Source: Roseomonas sp. (GTDB lineage Bacteria > Pseudomonadota > Alphaproteobacteria > Acetobacterales > Acetobacteraceae). From it: a stretch of 64,000 bases of DNA. Within the stretch, counting starts at the first letter, position 1. Each line of letters starts with the position of its first letter. The notes below the pieces were generated by a model that made no database searches, had not been told where the DNA came from, and worked only from the letters and a program-made list of their open reading frames with translations. The stretch lies in the NCBI GenBank assembly GCA_020249465.1, contig JADCFP010000029.1, positions 1-64,000 of the forward strand, given 5' to 3'. A program made the position numbers and the translations under genes. This document shows, piece after piece, positions 37,434-46,688 of the stretch.

Positions 37434-38586
37434 GACCGATGAATTTCACGCTACCCTAACTTCCTGGCGGCGGCACCTGCACGCCCATCCTGGCCTGACC
37501 CTGGAAGAAGGGCCCACCGCCGCCTTTGTCCTGCAGAAGCTGCGCGAGATGGGCATTACCGAGATCGCCGAGAATTTCGGCGGCCATGGCGTGGTGGCAA
37601 CGATCCGCCGCGGCGGGGGCAATCGGTCCGTCGGGTTGCGCGGCGATATGGATGCGCTGCCCATCCAGGAACAGGCGGATGATCTGCCCTGGAAATCCAC
37701 TGTGCCGGGCGTGATGCATGCCTGCGGGCATGATGGGCATACCACGGCGCTATTGGGTGCGGCGCGGTTGCTGCTGGAAGATAAAAGCTGGGCGGGCGCG
37801 GTGCATCTGGTGTTTCAGCCGGCAGAAGAAGGCGGGGGCGGGGCGCGGGCGATGATTGCCGATGGCCTGTTCACGCGCTTTCCGATGGACCGGATTTTCG
37901 GCTGGCATAATTGGCCGGGCCTGGCTGCCGGCACCATCGCCATTCATGACCGCGCGGTGATGGCGGCCGGCGCACGGATTGAATTGATTTTCGATGGCCA
38001 TGCCGGCCATGCCGCGTTGCCGCATCTGACGCGCGACCCCTTGCTTGCCGCAGGGCATGCCATTGTCGCGGCGCAATCCATCGTGGCGCGTAATGTGGAC
38101 CCGCTGATGGGCGGCGTGGTCAGCCTGACGGTGATTGAAGGTGGTGAGGCACAAAACCAGGTGCCACGCCGTGTTACCATCAAGGGCACCATTCGTTGGC
38201 TGCATGATGAAGCTGGCGATGCCATCAAGGAAGGCTTGCAGCGCGTCACGGATGGCGTCGCGGCAACCTGCGGTGTGAAGGGCACGCTGATCATCAGCCC
38301 TGGCCTTGGTGTCACGGCGAATTCGCCGGCGGAACGCGATCTTGCAGCCGCTGCTGCCGCGAGCGTCACCGAAACGCGGCGCGATATGCGACCCGCCATG
38401 ACGGGCGAGGATTTCGCCTGGTTCCTCAAGGAAGTGCCAGGCGCTTTCGTTTGGATTGGCAATGGCCCGGCCGAGGAAGGGCGCGATTTGCATAATGCGC
38501 GCTATGATTTCAATGACGCGATTTTGCCGGTGGCGTCGCGGTATCTGACGGAAGTGGCAAAACGCGCGCTGTCCAGTGATCCATGA
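37432..38586 (+). CDS. M20 amidohydrolase (hippurate hydrolase-like)
   Basis: LRGDMDALPIQEQADDLPWKSTVPGVMHACGHDGHTTALLGAARLL...VFQPAEEGGGGARAMI. Confidence 0.94.
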   Translation: MTDEFHATLTSWRRHLHAHPGLTLEEGPTAAFVLQKLREMGITEIAENFGGHGVVATIRRGGGNRSVGLRGDMDALPIQEQADDLPWKSTVPGVMHACGHDGHTTALLGAARLLLEDKSWAGAVHLVFQPAEEGGGGARAMIADGLFTRFPMDRIFGWHNWPGLAAGTIAIHDRAVMAAGARIELIFDGHAGHAALPHLTRDPLLAAGHAIVAAQSIVARNVDPLMGGVVSLTVIEGGEAQNQVPRRVTIKGTIRWLHDEAGDAIKEGLQRVTDGVAATCGVKGTLIISPGLGVTANSPAERDLAAAAAASVTETRRDMRPAMTGEDFAWFLKEVPGAFVWIGNGPAEEGRDLHNARYDFNDAILPVASRYLTEVAKRALSSDP

Positions 38587-38600
38587 AAATGGATCACTGG
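38573..38600. terminator. Perfect 12-bp stem with GAAA tetraloop (CCAGTGATCCAT-GAAA-ATGGATCACTGG)
   Basis: Inverted repeat read directly; contains the stop codon of the amidohydrolase, between convergent genes. Confidence 0.6.
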
Positions 38601-38624
38601 CCAAGCCTTATTTGAGCGGCTGAT

Positions 38625-39026
38625 TCACCGCGCAAACCCCGGCTGCTTTTCGACAAAGCGGTTGGGCTTCAAGAAGATCGAAAGAAACAACGCGCCCTCC
38701 GGGGCGCGCGCGACATGCGTGTTCCCCGCCGGGCGCCAGACGAATTCGCCAGGCCCGCAGCGCCCTTCCTCATCTTCCAGATAGCCTTCCATGACATAGG
38801 TCTGTTCGATATCCGTATGTTCATGCAGCGGCACTTCCGCACCGGGGGCCATTCGGAACAGGATGGTGGACATGCCCCGCGCCTCATCCCGGCACAGCAG
38901 CTTCATTTCAATGCCTGGAAATTCCGTGGCCTGCCACGCCATTTGATCCGGCTTCAGGTAGTGGGAGGCAAGCTTCGGATCGCCCAATTGGCTTTGAATG
39001 CGCTGTTTGGTTGCTTCATCAATCAT
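38625..39026 (-). CDS. Cupin-domain protein
   Basis: LFRMAPGAEVPLHEHTDIEQTYVMEGYLEDEEGRCGPGEFVWRPAGNTHVARAPEGALFLSIFLKPNRF. Confidence 0.85.
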   Translation of the reverse strand: MIDEATKQRIQSQLGDPKLASHYLKPDQMAWQATEFPGIEMKLLCRDEARGMSTILFRMAPGAEVPLHEHTDIEQTYVMEGYLEDEEGRCGPGEFVWRPAGNTHVARAPEGALFLSIFLKPNRFVEKQPGFAR

Positions 39027-39048
39027 GGTGTCTCTCTCCCGTTTTTTG

Positions 39049-39999
39049 TCAGGCAAAACGCGCCTTGAGCCATTCGCCGCCCTGCCGCGCCGCGCGATCT
39101 GCTGCCGCAACATGGCCAAGGGCGCGGAGGAAGCCATGGATGGTGCCGGGGAAAACCTCCTCGGTCACCGCAACCCCTGCGGCGCGAAGTTTTGTGGCAA
39201 AAAGCCTGTTCTCATCAGCCAGAACATCAAGCTCCGCGATATGCACCAGAACCGGCGGCAGGCCGCGCAAATCGGCGCGCATGGGGGATGCAAAGGGCGT
39301 CACGCGATCGGCTTCCTTCGGCGCATAGCAGCGCCAATAGAAATCCATCTTCTCCCGCGTCAGAAAATGCCCGGTCGCGAAAGCATCATAGCTTGGCGTT
39401 GCCATGGCGCTATCCATGACACCGTAATTGATGAGCAGCCCGCGCAGCTTCAGCGCGGGATCGGTCTCCCGCAGCAAAAGCGCGGTGCCGGCGGCAAGAT
39501 TGCCACCGGCGGAATCACCGCCCAGCACAATCCGGCTGGTATCCAAACCCCATTCCGCGCCGCGCTTGGCAACCCAGCGCGTGACGGCGGCGCATTCTTC
39601 GAGCGCCTGCGGGAAAATCGCCTCGGGGCTCAGCGCATAATCCACGCCGATCACGGCACAGCCTGAAACAGCCGAATATTCGCGCATCAACCGATCATGC
39701 GTATCCACACTGCCCCAAACCCAGCCCCCGCCATGCAGATAGACCAAAACGGGATGCCCAGTGCCCGCGGTCGGCCGATGGAAGCGGCAGAGAATCCGCC
39801 GCCCGCGCAAGGCCAGCCAGCGATCCTCGCTTTCCGCCATCACCGCACCACCCTTGGCGAGCGGCAGGCTGAGGCCATCATTCAATTCCCGCGAATGATC
39901 CAGCGGCAATTCCAGCTTCACCGGGGGCTGCGCCGCGGCGCGCGCCTCCATCATTTCGGTGAAGCGCAGCATTTCTTTGTCCCAATTCTCGCGGGCCAT
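39049..39999 (-). CDS. Alpha/beta hydrolase (HSL/esterase family)
   Basis: VLVYLHGGGWVWGSVDTHDRLMREYSAVSGCAVIGVDYALSPE...VLGGDSAGGNLAAG. Confidence 0.93.
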   Translation of the reverse strand: MARENWDKEMLRFTEMMEARAAAQPPVKLELPLDHSRELNDGLSLPLAKGGAVMAESEDRWLALRGRRILCRFHRPTAGTGHPVLVYLHGGGWVWGSVDTHDRLMREYSAVSGCAVIGVDYALSPEAIFPQALEECAAVTRWVAKRGAEWGLDTSRIVLGGDSAGGNLAAGTALLLRETDPALKLRGLLINYGVMDSAMATPSYDAFATGHFLTREKMDFYWRCYAPKEADRVTPFASPMRADLRGLPPVLVHIAELDVLADENRLFATKLRAAGVAVTEEVFPGTIHGFLRALGHVAAADRAARQGGEWLKARFA

Positions 40000-40078
40000 G
40001 GCGTTTCCTCGTCTTCTGCCGGAAAGGGTTTCGGCAGACGCATACTGGATACCCTGGCGCGCGATAGGGCAAGCCCGC

Positions 40079-40957
40079 TTAGGCTGGATTGGCCTCGGCG
40101 ATCAAAATCCTGAGCCTCTGCGCCGCCGCCATGCCCTTGCGCGCCTGGCGCCAGCAGGCTTCCGCGACACGCTGATGCATGGCCAAAGCATCATCGGCCG
40201 AGGTCACGCTGACAATCCCCTGCGCCCAGGCGGGATGCGCATCCGCCGGGAAGGGATTACTCACGACAAAACCGCGTTCACGGTTGCGAAAAATAATCGC
40301 CTGATTGATCGGCTCCGGTTCCGGCAATAGCCCGATCTGCACGCCAAGCGGCGCCTGTTCCATTTGATTGGCGAGGTTTTCCGCCTCGGTCACCGCCGCT
40401 GCACGCGCCTCGGCCCGGCTGCGCTCCGCCAAGGGCAGGCCAGCGCAAATGCCATCGGTCAAAAACCGGCGAATGGCTGTTTCTGATAGCATGGCGATGA
40501 TGCTGGGCCGGCGTTGTTCCAGGATCAGCCGGCGCTGAGCGAGCAGGGTCAGACATTGATCGACAGTGCTGCGCGCCGTGGCGCGATCCGGCGCCATATT
40601 GGCCGCTTCCAGCCAAAGGCTGCGCAATATCTGCGGCAAGCCCTGACTGGCGAGTGCAAAGCTAAAGGCGCCGCCAAGCTGCAATTGGCTATCGGCTTCC
40701 TCCTCAATATGGCGCAGGCGCTCAAGGGAGGAGGTCATGCGGGAAAAGTAATCCACCCCAATGCCCAGCAGCGCGAGGGGCGAGACCTGCAACATCTCCG
40801 CCAGCCGCCGGACCGTATCCAGCTTGATGACCTCGCCCTTTTCATAGCGATAAAGCGCAGCGCGGGAGATGCCGAGGCGGGCCGCGATTTCATCCGCCTT
40901 CAGCCCCGATTCCAGGCGATAGGTGCGAAGCTGTTGGCCGATTTCGTCGAACCGCAT
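40079..40957 (-). CDS. XRE-family HTH transcriptional regulator with C-terminal effector region
   Basis: IGQQLRTYRLESGLKADEIAARLGISRAALYRYEKGEVIKLDTVRRLAEMLQVSPLALLG. Confidence 0.88.
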   Translation of the reverse strand: MRFDEIGQQLRTYRLESGLKADEIAARLGISRAALYRYEKGEVIKLDTVRRLAEMLQVSPLALLGIGVDYFSRMTSSLERLRHIEEEADSQLQLGGAFSFALASQGLPQILRSLWLEAANMAPDRATARSTVDQCLTLLAQRRLILEQRRPSIIAMLSETAIRRFLTDGICAGLPLAERSRAEARAAAVTEAENLANQMEQAPLGVQIGLLPEPEPINQAIIFRNRERGFVVSNPFPADAHPAWAQGIVSVTSADDALAMHQRVAEACWRQARKGMAAAQRLRILIAEANPA

Positions 40958-41178
40958 GGAGATGGCGCCTTTGCTCTGGCCCTGGCCGGGCCAGAGACAA
41001 ACCGCAGTAAAGCGCGAAAAATCCAAAAATCAAACGGGGCAGCGCTTTTTCGGCGCTGGTAGTCAAAATTGAGAAGGCTTCCCCAGGTCAGGAAAGCCTT
41101 CTTTCAAGCCAAGATTGCGGTTGGGAGAGTTTTCGTCCCGGCTTGTTGGCGAAAACTCCCTTAAACCTTTTTTGGGGC

Positions 41179-41222
41179 GCATTTTCCGAAGAGCCAAGTA
41201 TTACCACTTGGCTTGAAAATGC
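41179..41222. repeat. 44-bp palindromic repeat copy 1
   Basis: gcattttccgaagagccaagtattaccacttggcttgaaaatgc; outer arms gcattttc/gaaaatgc, inner agccaagt/acttggct. Confidence 0.75.
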
Positions 41223-42107
41223 TCAGGCGTCCGGCGCCACCGGATGCGCCGCCAGGGTTTCCAACGCCTTCACCAGGCCGGAATGGTCCAAATCGGCCCC
41301 ACCTGCCGCAGCGACAGCAGCGAATAGCTGCTGGGTGGAGGCGGTATTGGGAAGTGCCACGCCCAATTCACGCCCCGCTTGCAAAGCCAGGTTCAAATCC
41401 TTCTGGTGCAGGCGAATGCGGAAGCCAGGCGCAAAGGTCCGCTTGATCATGCGTTCGCCATGCAGCTCCAGAATGCGAGAGGTCGCAAGCCCGCCGGTGA
41501 TGGCTTGTCGCACCTTGGCCGGATCGGCGCCGGCCTTGGAGGCGAAGGTGAGGGCTTCCGCCACCGCTTCGATGGTGAGTGCCACAATGATCTGATTCGC
41601 CACCTTGCAGGTCTGGCCCGCGCCAATGCCGCCGACCAAGGTGATGTTCTTGCCCAGGGCTTCAAACAGCGGCTTGGCGCGTTCAAAGGCGGCGTCTGAG
41701 CCACCCACCATGATGGTCAGGCTCGCTTGCTTGGCGCCAACTTCCCCGCCCGAGACCGGGGCATCGAGGTAATCGCCCCCCTTGGCGGCGATCTTGGCCG
41801 CAAATTCCTTGGTGGCGGTCGGGCTGATGGAGGACATGTCAATCACCAGCGTGCCGGGCTTGAGCCCCTCGGCCACGCCGCCCGCGCCAAACAGTACGGC
41901 TTCCACGTCGGGGGTATCCGGCACCATCAGGATCACGGCTTCCGCCCCGGCGGTGGCGGTTTTGGCATCAGGCGCCACGGCGAAGGCCGCGCGGTCCTCG
42001 GCGGTCAGGCTTTTGCGCTCCACCACCGTGATGGCGTGGCCGGCATTCTTCAGGTGGCCGGCCATGGGGCGGCCCATGATGCCAAGGCCGATAAAGGCAA
42101 TTTTCAT
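41223..42107 (-). CDS. 2-hydroxy-3-oxopropionate reductase / 3-hydroxyisobutyrate dehydrogenase family
   Basis: MKIAFIGLGIMGRPMAGHLKNAGH...FLDAPVSGG-type motif YLDAPVSGGEVGAKQASLTIMVGG...GAGQTCKVANQIIVA. Confidence 0.92.
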   Translation of the reverse strand: MKIAFIGLGIMGRPMAGHLKNAGHAITVVERKSLTAEDRAAFAVAPDAKTATAGAEAVILMVPDTPDVEAVLFGAGGVAEGLKPGTLVIDMSSISPTATKEFAAKIAAKGGDYLDAPVSGGEVGAKQASLTIMVGGSDAAFERAKPLFEALGKNITLVGGIGAGQTCKVANQIIVALTIEAVAEALTFASKAGADPAKVRQAITGGLATSRILELHGERMIKRTFAPGFRIRLHQKDLNLALQAGRELGVALPNTASTQQLFAAVAAAGGADLDHSGLVKALETLAAHPVAPDA

Positions 42108-42113
42108 TGTGTG

Positions 42114-42893
42114 TCAGTCCTTATAGGGGGCGAACCAGGAAAGCCCGGCGAGGGTTTCGCCGGCGGGGCGGTATTCGCAGCCGATCCAGCCGCGGAAACC
42201 GAGCGAGTCAATCGTTTTGAAGACGAAGGGCCAATTCACCTCACCGGTGCCGGGTTCATTGCGGCCAGGGGTATCGGCGACCTGCATATGGGCAATCAGC
42301 GGCAGGTGCTTTTCAACCCGCTTCACCACATCGCCTTCCGTGATCTGGCAATGGTAAAGGTCGAATTGCAGGCCAAGCTTCTCCGGCCCGATGGCGGCAA
42401 TGATGGCCGCCGCCTGATCCGTGGTGTTCAGGAAGAAGCCCGGAATATCGCGGTGATTGATCGGTTCAATGATCGGCTTCACGCTGGCCTTGGCGCATTC
42501 TTCCGCCGCATAGGCCAGGTTCGCGCCATACACCGCGGTCAGCGTGTCATGCGCGACCCCTTCGGGCTTCAGGCCAGCCATGATGTGCAGGCGCGGGCAG
42601 GCAAGGGCGGTTGCGTAGTCGAGCGCGAGCTTGATGCTGTCCCGAAAGGCGGCCTGCTTGCCTGGGATGGCGGCCATGCCCCGTTCCCCCTTGGCGAAAT
42701 CACCTGCCGGCGCGTTGAACAGCACCTGTTGCAAGCCGTTATCCTTGAGCCGCGCGGCGATCTCGGCTGCCTTGTGTTCATAGGGGAATAGGAACTCCAC
42801 CCCCTTGAAGCCCGCCTTCGCGGCCAGGGCGAAGCGGTCCAGAAACGGGACTTCGTTGAACATCATGGATAGATTGGCGGCAAAGCGCGGCAT
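42114..42893 (-). CDS. hyi: Hydroxypyruvate isomerase-family TIM-barrel protein
   Basis: MPRFAANLSMMFNEVPFLDRFALAAKAGFKGVEFLFPYEH...IEPINHRDIPGFFLNTTDQA...LQFDLYHCQITEGDV. Confidence 0.85.
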   Translation of the reverse strand: MPRFAANLSMMFNEVPFLDRFALAAKAGFKGVEFLFPYEHKAAEIAARLKDNGLQQVLFNAPAGDFAKGERGMAAIPGKQAAFRDSIKLALDYATALACPRLHIMAGLKPEGVAHDTLTAVYGANLAYAAEECAKASVKPIIEPINHRDIPGFFLNTTDQAAAIIAAIGPEKLGLQFDLYHCQITEGDVVKRVEKHLPLIAHMQVADTPGRNEPGTGEVNWPFVFKTIDSLGFRGWIGCEYRPAGETLAGLSWFAPYKD

Positions 42894-43043
42894 GGGCGGG
42901 GTTCTCTCGGACGGTTGGTGGAAAACTAAAGCAGTTTCACGATTGGGGAAATCTCCCCCCATTCTCAGACAAAACCCCTTCCCGGCCGGGGCCGGCGCCC
43001 CTATAGGCGAAGCCTGGACTTTAACCAAAAACAGGAGAACGGG

Positions 43044-44633
43044 ATGCGAAAGCTGTTATGGGCGACCGCGCTGGCCTGCGGGCTGGCGCTTGGCGGAGCG
43101 AATGCGGATGCGCGCACGGTGCGCTGGGCGGCCTCGGGCGATCCCAATACGCTCGACCCGCATAGCCAGAACCTTGGTACGGTCACCATGGTGCTATATC
43201 AAATTTATGACACGCTAATCAGCCGCAGCCAGGAACTTGGCCTGGCGCCGGGCCTGGCAACGCGCTGGGAACAGCAGGAACCCAATCGCTGGCGCTTTTG
43301 GCTGCGCGATGGCGTGAAATTCCATGAGGGTGAGGCCTTCACCGCCGATGACGTAGTGTTCAGCGTCACGCGCGCCTTGGCGCCGACCTCCAATTACGGG
43401 ATTTTCGTGGATACGGTGGAACGCGCCGTACAGGTCGAACCGTTGGTGATTGATATCATTACCAAGATCCCGGATCCGATCCTGCCCAATAAGATCGCGT
43501 CCGTCTTCATGATGTCGTGGTCCTGGTCCGAAAAGCACAATGCCGCGCGGCCGCAAAACACGCGCCAGCGGGAGGAAATGCACACGGTCCGCAACACCAA
43601 CGGCACCGGCGCTTTCCGCCTGACGGCGCGTGAATCCGATGTGCGCACTGTCATGACCCGCAACAATGATTGGTGGGGCTGGCGCGAAGAAACCAGCCGG
43701 GAAGCGAATGTGACGGAAATCATCTTCCGCCCGATCGCGTCCGATGCGACGCGCATCGCCGCCCTTCTGTCGGGTGAGGTTGATTTCGTGCTCGATCCGC
43801 CCTTGCAGGATTTGAACCGCCTGCGTCAGGCACAGAATATCCGCGTACTGGAAGGCCCGGAAGTGCGCACCATCTTCCTGGCGATGGATGTGTTCCGCGA
43901 TGAATTGCTCTATTCGGACGTGAAGGGTCGCAATCCGATGAAGGATTTGCGCGTACGTCAGGCGCTTTATCACGCAATTGATATTCAGGCGATCCATCGC
44001 ACCACCATGCGTGGCCAATCCGCGGTGACGGGAACCTTCTTCCCGTCCCAGGTGAATGGCTATGTGAAGGAAGAAGATGTGCGTCTGGCCTATGATCCGG
44101 CCCGCGCGCGTGCCCTTTTGACCGAAGCGGGTTTCCCGAATGGTTTTGAAATCACGCTGGATTGCCCGAATAATCGCTACATCAATGATGAGCAGATTTG
44201 CCAAGCGATTGTGGCGATGTGGGCGCGGATTGGTGTGCGGGCAAAGTTGAATGCCATGCCCTTGGCGCCCTTCTTCGCCAAGATCCAGAAAGAGGATACG
44301 TCCATCTATCTGCTGGGCTGGGGCGTGCCGACTTTGGATGCGCTTTATTCCTTCCAATCCCTGGTCGCGACCCGCAATGGCGCGCAGGGCGATGGCATCT
44401 GGAATTATGGGCGCTATTCCAACCCGCGCATGGATGCGCTGATTGAACGCATGAAGACGCAATCCGGCGCGCCGCGCGATGAGGCGATCCGCGAGGCGCT
44501 CAGGCTCTACCGCGAAGATGTGCCGCATATCCCGCTGCACCATCAGATGATCCCCTGGGCCATGCGGTCCAACCTAACCATTCCGCATATGGCCAATAAC
44601 CAGCCCCTTTTCCGCTGGGCGCGGATGAACTGA
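43044..44633 (+). CDS. ABC transporter substrate-binding protein (SBP_bac_5, dipeptide/oligopeptide type)
   Basis: Signal peptide; RWAASGDPNTLDPHSQNLGTVTMVLYQIYDTLISRSQELGLAPGLATRWEQQEPNRWRFWLRDGVKFHEGEAFTADDVVFSV. Confidence 0.95.
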   Translation: MRKLLWATALACGLALGGANADARTVRWAASGDPNTLDPHSQNLGTVTMVLYQIYDTLISRSQELGLAPGLATRWEQQEPNRWRFWLRDGVKFHEGEAFTADDVVFSVTRALAPTSNYGIFVDTVERAVQVEPLVIDIITKIPDPILPNKIASVFMMSWSWSEKHNAARPQNTRQREEMHTVRNTNGTGAFRLTARESDVRTVMTRNNDWWGWREETSREANVTEIIFRPIASDATRIAALLSGEVDFVLDPPLQDLNRLRQAQNIRVLEGPEVRTIFLAMDVFRDELLYSDVKGRNPMKDLRVRQALYHAIDIQAIHRTTMRGQSAVTGTFFPSQVNGYVKEEDVRLAYDPARARALLTEAGFPNGFEITLDCPNNRYINDEQICQAIVAMWARIGVRAKLNAMPLAPFFAKIQKEDTSIYLLGWGVPTLDALYSFQSLVATRNGAQGDGIWNYGRYSNPRMDALIERMKTQSGAPRDEAIREALRLYREDVPHIPLHHQMIPWAMRSNLTIPHMANNQPLFRWARMN

Positions 44634-44640
44634 TGCCCTG

Positions 44641-44667
44641 GCGCGGCGGGTCTTCCGCCCGCCGCGC
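44641..44667 (+). terminator. Strong 10-bp GC hairpin GCGCGGCGGG-tcttccg-CCCGCCGCGC downstream of the SBP gene
   Basis: Perfect inverted repeat 7 bp after the stop codon. Confidence 0.6.
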
Positions 44668-44724
44668 TTGGAGCATTTCTGCTAAGCATGCGCTCGGCAG
44701 AATTGCTCCCACCTTCTTTTGATC

Positions 44725-44768
44725 GCATTTTCCGAGTCGCCCAGTGATTCCACTTGGCTTGAAAATGC
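44725..44768. repeat. 44-bp palindromic repeat copy 2
   Basis: gcattttccgagtcgcccagtgattccacttggcttgaaaatgc; 37/44 identical by eye to the copy at 41179-41222. Confidence 0.75.
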
Positions 44769-44787
44769 TTACTGGAGTTCGGCCCCT

Positions 44788-45771
44788 TTGTTTGCCTTCA
44801 TCATCTCCCGCATCTTGCAGGCGCTGCCTGTGATGCTGACGGTTGCGCTGATCTCCTTCGCCATGTTCGCCTATGTGGGCGATCCGGTGGCGATCATGCT
44901 TGGGCAGGATTTCACTGAGGCGCAGCGCCAGGCGCTGGTGAAGGATTTGGGGCTGGATCAACCCTTTTGGGTGCAATTCGGCACCTTCCTGGGCAATGCC
45001 GTGCAGGGCGAGTTTGGGCTGTCCTATCGCCTATCGCGGCCAGTGTCGGATTTGATTGCGGAACGCGCGCCGGCCACGCTGGAACTGGCCTTCACCGCCG
45101 CCTTTCTTGCACTACTGATTGGCGTGCCCTTGGGGGTCTATACTGGGCTTTATCGCAATTCTTGGGCGTCGCGATTTTTCCTGACCTTCAGCCTTGTGGG
45201 CGTTTCCCTGCCCACCTTTCTGATCGGCATTTTGCTGATCCTGGTCTTTGCTGTCTGGCTTGGCGTGCTGCCTTCCTTCGGGCGTGGCGATACGGTGAAG
45301 CTTGGCTGGTGGTCCACGGGTTTCCTGACCTGGACTGGGATCAAGGCACTGGTGCTGCCTTCCATCACGCTCGGGCTTTTCCAGCTGACCCTGATCATGC
45401 GCCTGGTGCGGGCCGAGATGCTGGAAGTGCTGCGCGCGGATTACATCAAATTTGCCCGCGCGCGTGGCCTGCCCAACCGCGCCGTGCATTTCGGCCATGC
45501 GCTCAAGAATACGCTAGTGCCGGTGATCACCATTGTCGGGCTGCAATTGGGGGCGATCATTGCCTTCGCGATCGTGACTGAGACCGTGTTTCAATGGCCG
45601 GGGATGGGCTTGCTGTTCATCCAATCCGTCAACCAGGCGGATATTCCGGTGATGGCGGCCTATCTGCTGCTGATTTCCGCCCTTTTCGTCACCATCAATC
45701 TGATTGTTGACCTGCTTTATTACGCGGTGGACCCCAGGCTGCGCATTGGCCGCGGGCAGGGGGCGCATTGA
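44788..45771 (+). CDS. ABC transporter permease (DppB-like)
   Basis: FIISRILQALPVMLTVALISFAMFAYVGDPVAIMLGQDFTEAQRQALVKDLGLDQPFWVQ; TTG start after GGAG preferred because the longer ORF starts inside the palindromic repeat region. Confidence 0.9.
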   Translation: MFAFIISRILQALPVMLTVALISFAMFAYVGDPVAIMLGQDFTEAQRQALVKDLGLDQPFWVQFGTFLGNAVQGEFGLSYRLSRPVSDLIAERAPATLELAFTAAFLALLIGVPLGVYTGLYRNSWASRFFLTFSLVGVSLPTFLIGILLILVFAVWLGVLPSFGRGDTVKLGWWSTGFLTWTGIKALVLPSITLGLFQLTLIMRLVRAEMLEVLRADYIKFARARGLPNRAVHFGHALKNTLVPVITIVGLQLGAIIAFAIVTETVFQWPGMGLLFIQSVNQADIPVMAAYLLLISALFVTINLIVDLLYYAVDPRLRIGRGQGAH

Positions 45772-45773
45772 TC

Positions 45774-46688
45774 ATGGCTGCAACGCTGCGACGCTTTTTC
45801 GACAGTGATCTATGGTGGTCCTTCACCCGGTCGCCCGTCACCATGCTTTCCGCCGTGGTGGCGCTAATCTGCATTCTGGGGGCGCTACTGGCACCATGGC
45901 TTGCGCCGCATAACCCGTTTGATCTTGCCTCACTCAATCTGCTCGATGCCTTCAAGCCGCCATCCTGGACCGATGAAGGGGAGCGCGCCTATCTGCTCGG
46001 CACCGATGATCAGGGGCGCGATGTGCTTTCTGCCATCATGTATGGCGCGCGGGTTTCGCTTCTGGTTGGGCTTTCGGCAACACTATTCGCCACCACGCTT
46101 GGGGTGACGCTTGGGCTGCTGGCGGGGTATCTTGGCGGTAAGTTGGATGCGCTGCTGATGCGCATTTGCGATGTGCAATTGACCTTCCCGTCCATCCTGG
46201 TGGCGCTGCTGATTGATGGTGTGGTGCGCGCTGCCCTGCCGCGTGAAGTGCATGACCAAATCGCGCTGTTTGTGGTGATTTTCGCCATCGGCATCAGTGA
46301 ATGGCCAAAATTCGCCCGCACCGTGCGCGGTTCCACCATGGTGGAGCGCAACAAGGAATATGTGCAGGCTGCGCGCGTGATTGGCGTGGCACCACCGCGC
46401 ATCATGCTGTCGCACGTGCTGCCCAATGTCATGGGGCCGGTTTTGGTCATTGCCACGCTCAATCTGGGGCTTGCGATCCTGTCGGAAGCCACGCTTTCCT
46501 TCCTAGGCGTCGGTGTGCCGGCGACGCAACCATCCCTCGGCACGCTGATCCGAATTGGCAATGACTTCCTGTTCAGCGGCGAATGGTGGATCACGATCTT
46601 CCCGGGCATCACGCTGATTGCCATGGTGCTTTCTGTCAATCTTTTGGGCGATTGGCTGCGCGACGCCCTCAACCCGAAGCTCCGCTAA
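45774..46688 (+). CDS. ABC transporter permease (DppC-like)
   Basis: LLGTDDQGRDVLSAIMYGARVSLLVGLSATLFATTLGVTLGLLAGYLGGKLDALLMRICD. Confidence 0.94.
   Translation: MAATLRRFFDSDLWWSFTRSPVTMLSAVVALICILGALLAPWLAPHNPFDLASLNLLDAFKPPSWTDEGERAYLLGTDDQGRDVLSAIMYGARVSLLVGLSATLFATTLGVTLGLLAGYLGGKLDALLMRICDVQLTFPSILVALLIDGVVRAALPREVHDQIALFVVIFAIGISEWPKFARTVRGSTMVERNKEYVQAARVIGVAPPRIMLSHVLPNVMGPVLVIATLNLGLAILSEATLSFLGVGVPATQPSLGTLIRIGNDFLFSGEWWITIFPGITLIAMVLSVNLLGDWLRDALNPKLR

Noticed and set aside
43215-44543. 442-aa minus-strand ORF
   Set aside because: Antisense of the ABC substrate-binding protein; no recognisable motifs.
44719-44787. N-terminal extension of the ABC permease (MIAFSESPSDSTWLENAYWSSAP)
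   Set aside because: This sequence is the translated 44-bp palindromic repeat plus spacer; TTG at 44788 with upstream GGAG is a better start.
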